Below are positions 42,611-52,768 of a stretch of 64,000 nt of DNA, piece after piece. This DNA comes from Trichoderma breve (taxonomy: Eukaryota; Ascomycota; Sordariomycetes; Hypocreales; Hypocreaceae), in the NCBI RefSeq assembly GCF_028502605.1, contig NW_026611594.1:141501-205500 (forward strand), written 5' to 3'. Both the position numbers and the translations under genes were made by a program. Position 1 is the stretch's first letter. Each line of letters starts with the position of its first letter. Below the pieces are notes generated by a model, which worked only from the letters and a program-made list of their open reading frames with translations, ran no database searches and was not told the DNA's origin.

Positions 42611-42799
42611 TTTGGGAGAGGTTAAAAATGCTGTGAAAGAATTCGCACGCCTCTTGCATTAGGGCGTGCAGCAACGGCAACAATAGCCTTGAGAGGAGCT
42701 AAAAATGCTGTGAAAGTGTGCCACTCGGCTTCTTCCGGCATTCAGCAGGTGAAGGTGATCTTGAAGGTCTTGGAGAGAGTTAAAAGTGCTGTGAAGGAT

Positions 42800-42839
42800 G
42801 CGGGAAGCCCACAATTGCTGCGGGAGGCCCACAATTGCG
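42800..42839 (+). repeat. Tandem 20-bp repeat, two units
   Basis: GCGGGAAGCCCACAATTGCT is followed at once by GCGGGAGGCCCACAATTGCG. The two units differ at two positions. Confidence 0.85.
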
Positions 42840-42849
42840 GCTGGCGAAT

Positions 42850-42924
42850 AACTCGAGTGCCAAAACTGTGCAGTTTTCGGCACTTGAGTTGAGCGGAATT
42901 CCGCGAATGCTTCACGCGAAGCAC
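42850..42924. repeat. Cluster of hairpins next to the repeats
   Basis: Arm AACTCGAGTGCCAAAACTG (42850-42868) pairs with 42871-42890 with one mismatch and one bulge, leaving a 2-nt loop. A perfect 12-bp palindrome GCGGAATTCCGC follows at 42893-42904, and a GCTTC/GAAGC stem at about 42909-42922. This foldback cluster resembles the ends or core of a MITE-like element. No target-site duplication was recognised. Confidence 0.65.
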
Positions 42925-43747
42925 TCCCGCCATACAGAACCCGACAGATTAGATCTCGATTTAGAAGGTCTTGGGAGGTGTTAATCGCCATGAACGGTCT
43001 CGCTCTCATGGTCCGGAGGTTGGCTCTTCTCAAGGGTATTTCTTGAGTTCTGCCACCATACTCACGAGTTAGCAAAGGCCGTCACGAGTGTCTTGCCTCC
43101 CAGTGTTTACAGAGATTGATGACCTTCTCTTTGGCTTAGAGTTGCTATTGTTGGTCAAGCGGCGCTACCGTCTTGCCATTTAAGCACCTAGATAGACATT
43201 GCTTTAATAAACCCTGTAAGATGATGTGATTAGTAGGGCTTCTTCAACTCAGCGTCTTGTTCTTATATGTTGCCTCGAGGTTTCTCCGACCAGCTTGTTC
43301 AGAACTGGATCACATTAATGGGTTAACGTATCCCCCTCCATTGAATGATAAAAATACGCCTAGAACCAAATCATATGATGTCGCCTTTGCAGAAAACCGC
43401 CCTGCCTTGGGGAATATGAGCTTCTAACCAGAGAAGCACCCTCATATTGGCGTTTCTCAAACTTGTCAACCAGTCATTATCATGTCTTACAGTATATGTT
43501 ACTGCTTGCTTCCATGCACCTCAGCACGGAATATCAAACAGCTGACGCCAAAGTATAGGACATCAGAGACATTCTGCTGCATAATCTATGGCAGACAATG
43601 GCTAAAATACAATCGTATGCGCCTGAAAATGCAAACCGTGACAGAAAACAAAATGAGAACGTGTTTTCAGAGTGAAACGCCTTTCAATGCCTATACCATA
43701 TGTCCAAGCTCTCCAGTCCCTGAGCAAAGCGTAAACAAACGAACCAT

Positions 43748-44329
43748 TCAATCACGTGGAGCCTTCCTTGCGTGAGGCAGATATACTTTCGGCTCTCCTT
43801 TTCCATGCAGAGGGATCCGTTGGAAGATTGCGTCTACTACCACTAATCCAGATAGAAGCATAAGGGTAAGAAGGTTCTCAGCGCACTCTCCATAAACCTC
43901 CAGCATCTTCCGTTCAGGCCAACCGCATTCTTTCAGCCTCGCCAGAAGTCTTCCCGTATGGTCGACTAGCTCCAGCTCCAGATTTCCTGGATGGGAGCTC
44001 TTCACCCACCTGAGCTCGCCCTCATTGTAACCTTTCAGACCGAAGCTATTGCTATCGGCATCAATGGTGAGGGTGTATTCTTTGCCGCTCAACGTAAGGC
44101 GTATTTCTGATGTAGACAAGAAGGATTGAGCATCCCCAACCAGGATATTGTTGGCGATGGGATAGTGGTATAGCTCAAGAAAGGGCTGTTCGAAGGCGTA
44201 TAGCTTAAAGGCATATATGGCGAACACATAATACTGACTGAGGAACTGATCGTAGACTAGGACCGTCGAATTTTCTGTCTGGCTGCGTTCGATTTTAAGA
44301 ACTCGCTTGGGATGTGAAGCGACGCTCAT
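43748..44329 (-). CDS. Hypothetical protein, tubby/LURP-like fold possible
   Basis: Single open frame of 193 codons from MSVASHPKRVLKIER. Features: alternating strands (YVFAIYAFKLYAF; EIRLTLSGKEYTLTIDAD), a stretch ELVDHTGRLLARLKECGWPE, then MLEVYGECAENLLTLMLLSG leading into a hydrophobic segment (LLTLMLLSGLVVVDAIF). The 'D-x-tGrllArl...k.leVy' run followed by a hydrophobic helix recurs in uncharacterised fungal proteins with a beta-barrel phospholipid-scramblase/tubby-like fold; this is only resemblance. Function unknown. Confidence 0.55.
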   Translation of the reverse strand: MSVASHPKRVLKIERSQTENSTVLVYDQFLSQYYVFAIYAFKLYAFEQPFLELYHYPIANNILVGDAQSFLSTSEIRLTLSGKEYTLTIDADSNSFGLKGYNEGELRWVKSSHPGNLELELVDHTGRLLARLKECGWPERKMLEVYGECAENLLTLMLLSGLVVVDAIFQRIPLHGKGEPKVYLPHARKAPRD

Positions 44330-45545
44330 AATGCCAATGTATCCTTCTTAACTTTAAAAGGGGACTGTAGTAAATGAGAAGAAACGCGTAATACCATGGG
44401 GATATTATTCGCAAAAGTATTGATGGGATTGGCTGGTTTGGGATAATACACAATTCGGGAGCAACTTGGTAGAACAGCACGGAGGAATGAAATGCTGTAG
44501 CAGCTGGGGGAAAGAAATAGCCAGAGACTACCAGATAGACGAGTTTATAGATGGCTGCTTCCCAAACTCTGTTACTTTGTTCGACAGGGGCAGACTCGAG
44601 TCAAGCACGAAGGACTTACATAGGTATGTATGCACACACATCTCTTGTCTGCTAGCTGATCTCCCAAGCGGAGGCTTGGATGTGATTCTCTATTGATGAA
44701 AACTGACATTTGATCTTAAATAGTCTACGATGTAGTAGTTGTTATCCTTGAGAATATTGTGGATAGTTGTGTACAAGAGTTGAGGCTTGGTTTATAAGAT
44801 GGTAGCGACGGGCCATCTTTACATCGAGTCAATCTACTTAACCACTTATGCTTACAGGTATATGTGGATATGGCACTTCTTGGAGAGCATATGGTAGCAC
44901 AGATAAAAACAAACCCAACTCTTTCTCGAGAGATCATCAAGAGTATCAGCGACTCTTTGTCGTTTTTATATTTTACAACTCGTCGAGACTGGTATATATA
45001 CGTACCTGCATGAGCCACAGCTGCCTCTTGCCCGAATCAAGGCGAGCGCCGCGCCACACCCGATATGGCTGTCATCGCCGCTGCCCACCTGTCCAATCAG
45101 TGCCCCGAGATGAGCTAATACAATGGGGCAGTGACCTCCAGGCTGCCTCGAGCGCTGTGAGCGGGAAATCGTCTTGACATCATTCATCACGAAGCCATCA
45201 GGAGGCGGATTCAGCCTTGCGATAAGCCTTGTTTTACTCTGAAGAGGATTCGATTCTTGTGGCTTATTCAGTTGAAAGGATTGGTCACTGCAGTCATCAC
45301 GTCATCCACGCCTGAAAGAGAGGAACAAAGGCGCTCCAACACCAATCCATCCACCAGAGAGGCAAACATTGATACCACCAAACAAGCAAAGCAACCAAAA
45401 CTGCAGAACCAACACAACAAAATCATCATCCTGACTACCTACTCGAGTATAGAACGGCAATCATCTTCCGACGGCGTCGTCTTTCCTCTCATCCCTCCCC
45501 ACTGCCTGATTAGGCAATACGCAGCGCTCCCAATCAGCCGCCGCC
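44330..45545. other. Intergenic, nothing recognised
   Basis: About 1.2 kb between the hypothetical protein and the Zn2Cys6 regulator. The part near 45400 is A/C-rich, like a fungal 5' UTR. Confidence 0.5.
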
Positions 45546-47249
45546 ATGCCAGGCGTGCCGACCTATCGCGGCTGCGATGCTTGCAGGAAGCAGAAGAAAA
45601 AGGTTCGTTTCAATTGCTTCATCTAGGTCTGCTGTCCCCAAATGGAGTTGCAAGCCACTGGAAATGCTGGCCACATCATGTCTCTACCATCCGTGCCGTG
45701 CCGCTAAAGCACCCTCCAGTGTGACATGGCCTCGCCCGCCTGCGCCCGCTGTTCGCGCCTAAACATTCCATGCATAGGGTGCGGCCAACTGCGATACAAG
45801 TTCAAAGACCAGACGGATCTGCAGGCTGAGAGATCGTCTAAAAAGGCCCGGAGTAGGACGTCTGGGAGTGGGAGCGGCAGCGGGAGCCCATCGTCCATCG
45901 CCAGCCTCGTATCGAACAAGGATACCGCTCGATCTGGAGCCTTTGTTTCGCTGCTGGATATCAACGACCCCAGCTATGACCTCGCCTGCTATGGCCCTTG
46001 GTTCAAGGAGCTCCCGCGACGTCTGGGCACCAATGCAGCGCTGGATGCTGCGGTAGAGGCCATGGTAGGCTTCTACCCACACCTCCGCAGACATGACCAG
46101 TCGTCACTGTCCCGGGGATCTGTGGTGAAATATGTAAACGCACTACAGGCTTTGAGGACCTGTTTGAATGACCCGCAGGGTGCAAACAAGCCGGAGACGC
46201 TGTGTGCCGTCTATGTGCTAATGATTTGTCAAGTAAGATGCGCCCAAGTGCCCCGCTTCTTTAAGCATGTACACTGACATGGCTGTTTTCCGCCTTGAAG
46301 GGCTGGACGGGAAGAGATAGTGATCAAAAGATGAGCCATGGAGAGGGACTTGCACACCTGCTCGACGCAGCTGGGTCCAAGAGTAATCCGGACCCATTCG
46401 AAAAAAGTATACGTGATACCCTTTGTGTGCCTGTTGTAAGTGTCAATACCTCTTTATGTATAACAGTGGCTTACTCTGCATGGATGCTAGATTATAGAAG
46501 CCATCTTCAACCCAAAGATACGACTGAGTCCATATTTCTTGAACCTCAAGAAGCGCGCATTGGGCCCGGCTGCACCTCTTAGTAGCAGTGCCAAAAACTT
46601 CCTTAGCCTGGAACTCAGCAATCTTGCCAGGATCCCAGATTTGATCCGAGAGCCCGCCAAGTACAAGGACGACATTGCCGTGGCATATGAACGCATGCGC
46701 TATGAATTACCGCTGTTGAAAGGCGGCCTAGAAATGGCTGATACTCTCGCCTCCGAAACGCCGACGCGGGCGGCAACAAAGCTGCGTATTCAGTACCAAG
46801 TCTCTGTGGGCCTGCTGATGGGATGTGCACTGATTTATAATGGGTATCTACGTGCCTTTGGAATGGATGATGGGAGCATGGCTGAAGAGGCAAACGCGAT
46901 GACCGACGACGCCATCAAGTTGGCGCACGATGCTGCGCAATATAGGCCTCTAGGAGCCAGCTTCATACCGCTTTGCCTGATTCCAGGGTGGGCGGCTTCA
47001 GACAGTGTTGAGATTCAGCAGAAAGTGGTTCAAGCATTGGAGGTTTATCAGGACGATTTTACCCCTCTCACAAGCAGGAGTTGGTATATCATGGCTTATT
47101 GGCTGAGGGGCGAAATGGACCTTATACGGAGCGGGTTCTGGACTTCGCCGCTGGAGAATTATAATGACAGACAGTGGGGGACGCTGATGCTTGATGAAAA
47201 TGGGGATGTGATTTGCGGTGACGAATCAAGACATTGGTTTTATTCTTGA
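45546..47249 (+). CDS. Zn(II)2Cys6 transcription factor
   Basis: Four exons: 45546-45602, 45720-46232, 46301-46435 and 46491-47249, giving 487 aa. The binuclear zinc cluster spans residues 10-37, with Cys at 10, 13, 20, 27, 30 and 37 (C-x2-C-x6-C-x6-C-x2-C-x6-C); intron 1 falls exactly between Lys19 and Cys20. A basic Ser-rich region (KKARSRTSGSGSGSGSPSSI) and then a fungal-specific middle-homology-like region follow (VYVLMICQGWTGRDSD, FYPHLRRHDQSSLSRGSVVK). The rest is helical to the C-terminal SRHWFYS. Nuclear. It lies 0.8 kb upstream of a same-strand chitinase-like gene; regulation of that gene is possible but unproven. Confidence 0.87.
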
Positions 47250-48047
47250 AGTTATTTCTGGGCATCAAGAGGTGCGTATTGGATAGATTTGATGGTTTGA
47301 CTTGTACACGACATGATGATAGACCGGATAGATGGATGTTATTGGATGGGTATATACACGAAGCTATGAATGAAGCGGAATGCCGAGAATTATCTTTTTA
47401 ATGACCTGCCAGTGTCATACTTTAAAAAACTCTACCAAAGCCACTCGGGAAGTTATAGCCAATAAAGGCGTCAGTCAAAAGGAAGTTTGTGGATCATGGC
47501 AACGGAGGCTAACATTTGCCCGATACGGCAAGTTGCAGGGCTGCGTCATGGCTTCGCGTCCTCTCACATTGATCCAACTCTATTGATTACTTCAAGCATC
47601 TGATTTCATTTTCTATCCTCAAATTCTTTAATATTCGGCATGGTACCGTAGGATAACCTTGCTGTTTCAATTGCTTTACAATACAAGTACTTACCGCTGC
47701 TCCTGTAAACTCAGTGTTAACCCCAGTTCCACTCAATCAGTCAGATGGAAGCTTAAATGCAAAGGCGCCTGCCAACCTACAGCCTCTCTGTTGTTTAATT
47801 CAGCCACCGGAATCCATTAAAAAAAGGCACTGACGTGTAACAAACAGTCTGTACAAAAGCATTGTCCCTAGCAGAAAAGAGGCGGAGCACCTGCGGGGTC
47901 CTGCAGCATCAGCATCAGCATCAGCATCAGCGGGAAGAAGCAAAAAACAGCGGCACTCTGACTTACCTGACTCACCATCTCACGATAACTTCGTCAAGCC
48001 CTCACCGCCCACTTGGAGAAGAAGAAGAAGAAGAGTAGTCTGTCAAA
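47250..48047. other. Intergenic region upstream of GH18 gene
   Basis: About 800 bp. Contains a CAGCAT microsatellite and a GAA run (about 48016-48036) directly before the start codon. Confidence 0.5.
47904..47930 (+). repeat. Hexanucleotide microsatellite (CAGCAT)4.5
   Basis: Four perfect CAGCAT units plus CAG, about 120 bp upstream of the GH18 start codon, in probable promoter or 5' UTR. Confidence 0.9.
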
Positions 48048-49379
48048 ATGGTTCCTCGCTCACGGGGCTGGTTCTGCCCATGTTCGTGCATAGGCGGGTC
48101 GTCGGACGATAATCAAGACCAGCACCAGCAACAGCCTGATGAGAATAACGAGTACGAGATTCGGCCTCCTCCTCTGAATAGGAGTTATATGAATGGCGTG
48201 TATTATCCCAATTGGCTGGTTTACAAGGGCAAGACGCCGGCGACTCTTGATGTGGACAATATTACGCACGTGTTTTATGCCTTTGTTGGGTGAGTCCTGA
48301 GAGATGTATAAGTGTAAGAACAGGGGCTGATATTACCTAGTGTTCATGAAGATGGTTCTCTTCGTGTATGTTACAAAGCTATATATTATTAACTCTGACT
48401 GTACTGACAGTGAGGTAGTGGTTCGATGAGCACGCCGACATGGTCAAGGAAGTCGACGGAGAGAAAGGCGCTTTAGCTGCCCTCGCAAAGCTCAAACGCA
48501 ATAACCCAAAGCTCAAAACTATTGTGTCAATCGGAGGAGGTACTGGCAGCAAAGAGTTTCCAGCTCTGGCTGCCAGCCGCGATGCTCGGGAGACGTTTGC
48601 GAGGCAAGTCCGCCAGTTTTGTGATCGTCACGAAATTGATGGTGTTGATAGTAAGAAGCTCTAATTTGCACTGGCATAAACACGCTACTTACTGCTCTTT
48701 AGTTGATTGGGAACATCCAAAAGACGCCGAGCAAGGTCGTAATTATGTGAAACTTCTTCAACAGTGCCGCAATCTACTGCCTGAGGAAGACTATTTTCTC
48801 ACTACGGCTCTTCCCGTTGGTCAATACATTCTCAAGCACATCGATCTCGATGCTGTCTCGAAGCTTGTCAACTACATCAACCTCATGGCATACGATTTTA
48901 CGGGCTCCTGGACTAGTGTATGTGGCAACCATGCGCAGCTTCACTCGCCCAGAGGTGGCCTGCAATCCTCACACCCGGAGCTCAAATTATGCGCCACAGA
49001 CGGCATTGACTATGTTTTATCTCGAGGATTTCCTAGCCGAAAGCTCGTTCTTGGAATCCCTGCCTACGCAAGATACTTCCCTCGCGCCGAAGGTCCAGGA
49101 TGCTCTACGGAGCGTGCAGGAGAGATGGATTATTGCGAGATTCCTGATCAGTGGGTGAAGAATGCCGTTGTGGATGAGAGAGCCGTGGCGGCGTGGTATG
49201 TCGATTCAGGTAGGGACAAGGGATATGTTACGTTTGACGTGCCACAAACTGTATACATGAAGGGGAGATATGCGGCTCATCAAGCTCTTGGGGGGTTGTT
49301 TTACTGGACTGGGACGGGAGACAAGGGGGGAGAGCTGAGTTTGGTGGCTGCTGGGAGGAGAGGTCTTGATTCTTCATGA
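48048..49379 (+). CDS. GH18 chitinase-like enzyme without signal peptide
   Basis: Four exons: 48048-48289, 48341-48365, 48419-48650 and 48703-49379, giving 391 aa. The second exon is only 25 nt (VHEDGSLR region). GH18 barrel: NGVYYPNWLVYKG (strand 1), NITHVFYAFVG, KLKTIVSIGGGTGS, catalytic DGVDIDWE at about 163-170 (Glu170 acid/base; the motif is completed across intron 3), INLMAYDFTGSW, LVLGIPAYARYF and GGLFYWTGTGDKG. The N-terminus (MVPRSRGWFCPCSCIGG) is not a secretion signal: it is polar with a Cys cluster, which could be palmitoylated. So it may be an intracellular chitinase or endo-acting enzyme, as known for some fungal GH18 members. Confidence 0.9.
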
Positions 49380-50377
49380 TGGAAGCTTGGCTACTGTACC
49401 TAGAAGTGATGAGTAGTACTTATAAAGTAGTGATACATACAGTGTTATCAAGGATTATATGGCTGTGCTTTTGTGCGAGCTGAACTTTGCTGCGCCATGG
49501 AGAGGCAGTTTAGTGAATGCTGTGGCGGAAGCTGGCGTCTTGATAGTTCATTGTTGAAGACTTGGCGGCGAAGGGTCTGAGTATTGAAACTACTCTAATT
49601 TTAACTCTAAATCAAGGCTTATTTTCTTGTTGCATCATTGCGTCAGGGCCTACGGGGGCATTAATGCCTGGATCAGGTGCCTGCCAAAGACAAAGAGATT
49701 TTGCCAAGACGTTTGCGTGCCAAGAAGCCAATACGTCATCGAATGTAGATCAAGCACCCATTCACTATAAGACGATTTGGAAGCGACGCGAGATATGGCG
49801 CTTTCTTCATAATTTCACGATACTTCATTTTTCCATATATCTTCTTTTAATGGAAAAGATTTGAGCGTTTTGTTCAACTTACTGCGGAAAAGCCTCTGTA
49901 AGTCGCTTCACAATGCTTGGATGGGAACGACGCCAACAACTAACCGCAGGAGCCCAGCAATACTCTCTGAGTCTCGTTCTCCAAGAACAACAATAAATAT
50001 CAACAATAAATATCGACAATTTCCACGTGAAATATTACAAAAGCCGCAAGCATGGGTCTGTTTTGGGCCAAGAATTTTGGAGGCCGTCACTTTGGCACGA
50101 GCGTCCACGCTGATCGACATGGCATGCGTCGTGGGCCGTGGAGATTTTCGCTGGGAAAATTTACTTGCTTCAAGAGTGGCTAAATGGAGATGGATGGAGA
50201 GTTCGTGTGACGATTTTGAGAGATTAATTTAATGTTGTGATACTCCTCTGGTTTTGGGGGGGATGAGCATTGGCTTCGGTGGTTAATATGAAGGTTTCAT
50301 TATGACGAGAACATCTGCAATACTACAACCTACGTTCTAAAATACCGACCCTATGAACAAGAGACCCTTCCTAGGAT
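49380..50377. other. Convergent 3' intergenic region
   Basis: About 1 kb between the GH18 gene and the deaminase gene. Only short frames. A direct repeat of AATAAATATC (about 49993-50014) is visible. Confidence 0.5.
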
Positions 50378-51993
50378 TCAACCAACAACCACTCGTCCCA
50401 CCATCGACGCAAGATCGTCCATGTCAGTGGCCGGCCTTTGTAAAGTGCCGACCGGAAGAAGTGTCATTCGCGCAGTATCCGTATTCGAATCAGCTCTCTT
50501 TGAGCTTGGAAAAGCTTTCTCCGACACGAGGTCTAATGTCTCTTTGCGCACTCGCAGTAGCACTCTATCCATCATCACCTGTCTCATTTTTCTCCCCGCA
50601 TCACCTTGATGCGGGAACACATCGGGCAGACGCCAGCTAGGATACAAGTTGCCATGGGAAGTCCGGTGTTCAACATTTGAATGGTGTTCGTAAAAATAAT
50701 AGCCACAAAGCTTGCACATCGGCTTGCTGCAGCCAATATACTTCCAGTCGTTGAAGAATCTGGAAGACACAATCGGGCCTTGATTCGAGATCCAGTTCAG
50801 CAAGAGGACTTCTGAGTGGACCATCGGGTTGAAGGTGTCTTTAGCAAACTCCTCTTTGATGCGCTCGTCAAGGTCGAAAGCTTGGAGGTTTCCTACAAAT
50901 TCTCTAAACATCTCCACCTGCTGGCTTGTCATGCGACCGACGACGCTTTCTGCAGAGTAGCTCTTGTTGCGACCTGGCTTGCTCACCTGGCGGCTTGAAG
51001 AGATGAAGGACACGGTGAAATCTTCAAAGAGGCCGGGCCACGTGTCTTTGGCCATCAGGAAGAATTGAACTGATTGCTGGTAGGCAAGAATGCGCCTTAT
51101 AGCGTGAAGAAGCTTGGCCCAGCATTCCATACTTGTGTATCCTACCATTCGGTTTTCTAGAGCACGCTCTTCGATTATTTCCCCAACTATAGTCTGTTCG
51201 ATTTTTATAAGCTGCTGAATCGTCGTCTCACACATACGAATGTCTGTTTAAGCGAACAAAATTAGCTATCCACAGCTTGACTATCTTTCTGATACGGGAG
51301 ACTTACAATCAGCTTCTGTATCGTTTTCGTCTAGGCCAACGACTGGAGACGTGAGAATTTCTGCCAATCTCTCTGCAGTTAATTCGTCTGCAAGAGTAAG
51401 CAATCTCGAACAACCTTAAATTTAAATTTTAGTTACATACTGTCGTCTGTTGTTTCGGCCTCACACTTTTCGAGACAAAACGCCGCTTGGTTCCGAAGCT
51501 CACGCAAATAAAACGAAACCCGGTGGCGGTTGAAACGTAAAACATGATACAGCAGCGAATGTCTCGCATCACCCTGACCTTCTCGGCCTTCAGGTGCCTG
51601 GCCAACCATGCGCAGGAGAGTTGTAACATATCTAGCCGTGCTTTGTAACTGACTGTCGGTTTGGCGGTTCATTGCAAAGACGTAGTGGGCCTTGTCGGGA
51701 TCACTTTGATCTTTGAGGACGACGAAAGAGGTGACGTGGTTGGGCCCCTTTCTTTTATCGCACACATGACTGAGTTTGTTTACAAAGGCGTAAAATAACT
51801 GCTTAGGGTCCTGAGTATTAATTTTTTCTTCGCGAGGTGGTGGTGTAGCCATGTTGCGAACGGCTTGAGTTAGGGCCGAGAGAAGCATGATGGGCTCAAA
51901 GAACCTGTGGAGGCGCTTGGATGTTAAGTGTTCCGGCTCCTCGTCAGTTTGATCCAAAGGCGAGGATGAATCGGCCGCGTCGCTGCGAGACAT
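50378..51993 (-). CDS. OTT_1508-like deaminase family protein
   Basis: Three exons: 51993-51441, 51387-51307 and 51243-50378, giving 499 aa. The N-terminal part is helical (FEPIMLLSALTQAVRNMA; FYAFVNKLSHVCD; RHRVSFYLRELRNQAAFC). The C-terminal domain has the deaminase zinc signature: MVHSEVLLLNW (His354-x-Glu356, proton-shuttle Glu) and KYIGCSKPMCKLCGYYF with Cys388-x2-Cys391. H-x-E plus 'GxSKxxCxxC' matches fungal OTT_1508-like deaminases, a branch of the nucleic acid/nucleotide deaminase superfamily whose bacterial members include polymorphic-toxin effectors. A conserved-looking 'YYEHHSNVEHRTSHGNLYPSW' follows (broken here: YEHHSNVEHRTSHGNLYP). Substrate unknown. Confidence 0.83.
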
Positions 51994-52768
51994 TCTGTGT
52001 GATTCCGAGTCTTTTGGGGTGTTGAATCGAGTACAATGTAGCGAGATTTCTCTTACGTGTTTTCAATTAGATGGCCCTGTATATCAATTTGACAAGCTTT
52101 GGACAACTCCCCGGCCTGGCCGACCATAATTTATATAAGTGATATGACCCTCACAATATTTTCCCCATGTCCTCGCAATTTGCACCATTTTCGCGAGCAT
52201 TTGCACTCAATCCTTCCAACAACAATCCATGTGTACATCGTCCCCATGTCGTCAACGCCTATTCGCCAGCCTCGTTTGCGTCACCCACGGCCTCTTGCAG
52301 AAGCCACCTCAAAATGAACCATTTAGAACCCCTGCAGATGCCAGAGGCCGCAGGTAATGAGGCCCAAATCTGCCAGAGGCCCGGTCACACCCCCATGCCG
52401 CGCGCATGTTACTCCAATCAGAGGCCGCATCACGCAAGCAAGCTGCACGAACAATTGCTGTGTTGGCACGCTGAACTGCCCGATGTCTGAGGCAGTTTTA
52501 TCCTCGCTTGGAGGGGAAAAGAAAGATTTACGCCTGATTTGGCTAGGATTACACAGACTGTCAAACATTACGTCTGTTTTGCTGGCAGCTATCTAGATAC
52601 TGCGTTGGATGTTGGATGAAGAACGACATCTATAAAATCTGCCTTGCCTCTCCCTTTCCCCTCCGTCTCTGTGTCGTCCACAAAGGCCGCCGCGCAGGCC
52701 GTCGCTTGCGACATTGAAAGTCATTCAAAGATTTGATTTGCATCTATCAATTCTCCGTCAAAAAAGAC
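51994..52768. other. Divergent intergenic region, nothing recognised
   Basis: About 775 bp between the deaminase 5' end and the C2H2 gene. Short frames on the plus strand near 52100-52490 lack support. Confidence 0.45.

Larger units (their letters stand above)
42611..42985 (+). repeat. Degenerate roughly 30-bp repeat, about four copies
   Basis: Copies share the core (C)TTGGGAGAGGTTAAAAATGCTG followed by TGAAAG: 42611-42640, 42688-42717, 42769-42798 and a shorter one near 42965-42985 (GGTCTTGGGAGGTGTTAA). Spacing is irregular (about 80 bp, then about 170 bp). They look like remnants of an eroded tandem or mobile repeat. Confidence 0.6.

Noticed and set aside
42659..43075. Minus-strand 138-codon frame as a protein gene
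   Set aside because: It consists of the repeat and hairpin cluster; the apparent protein repeats follow the DNA repeats.
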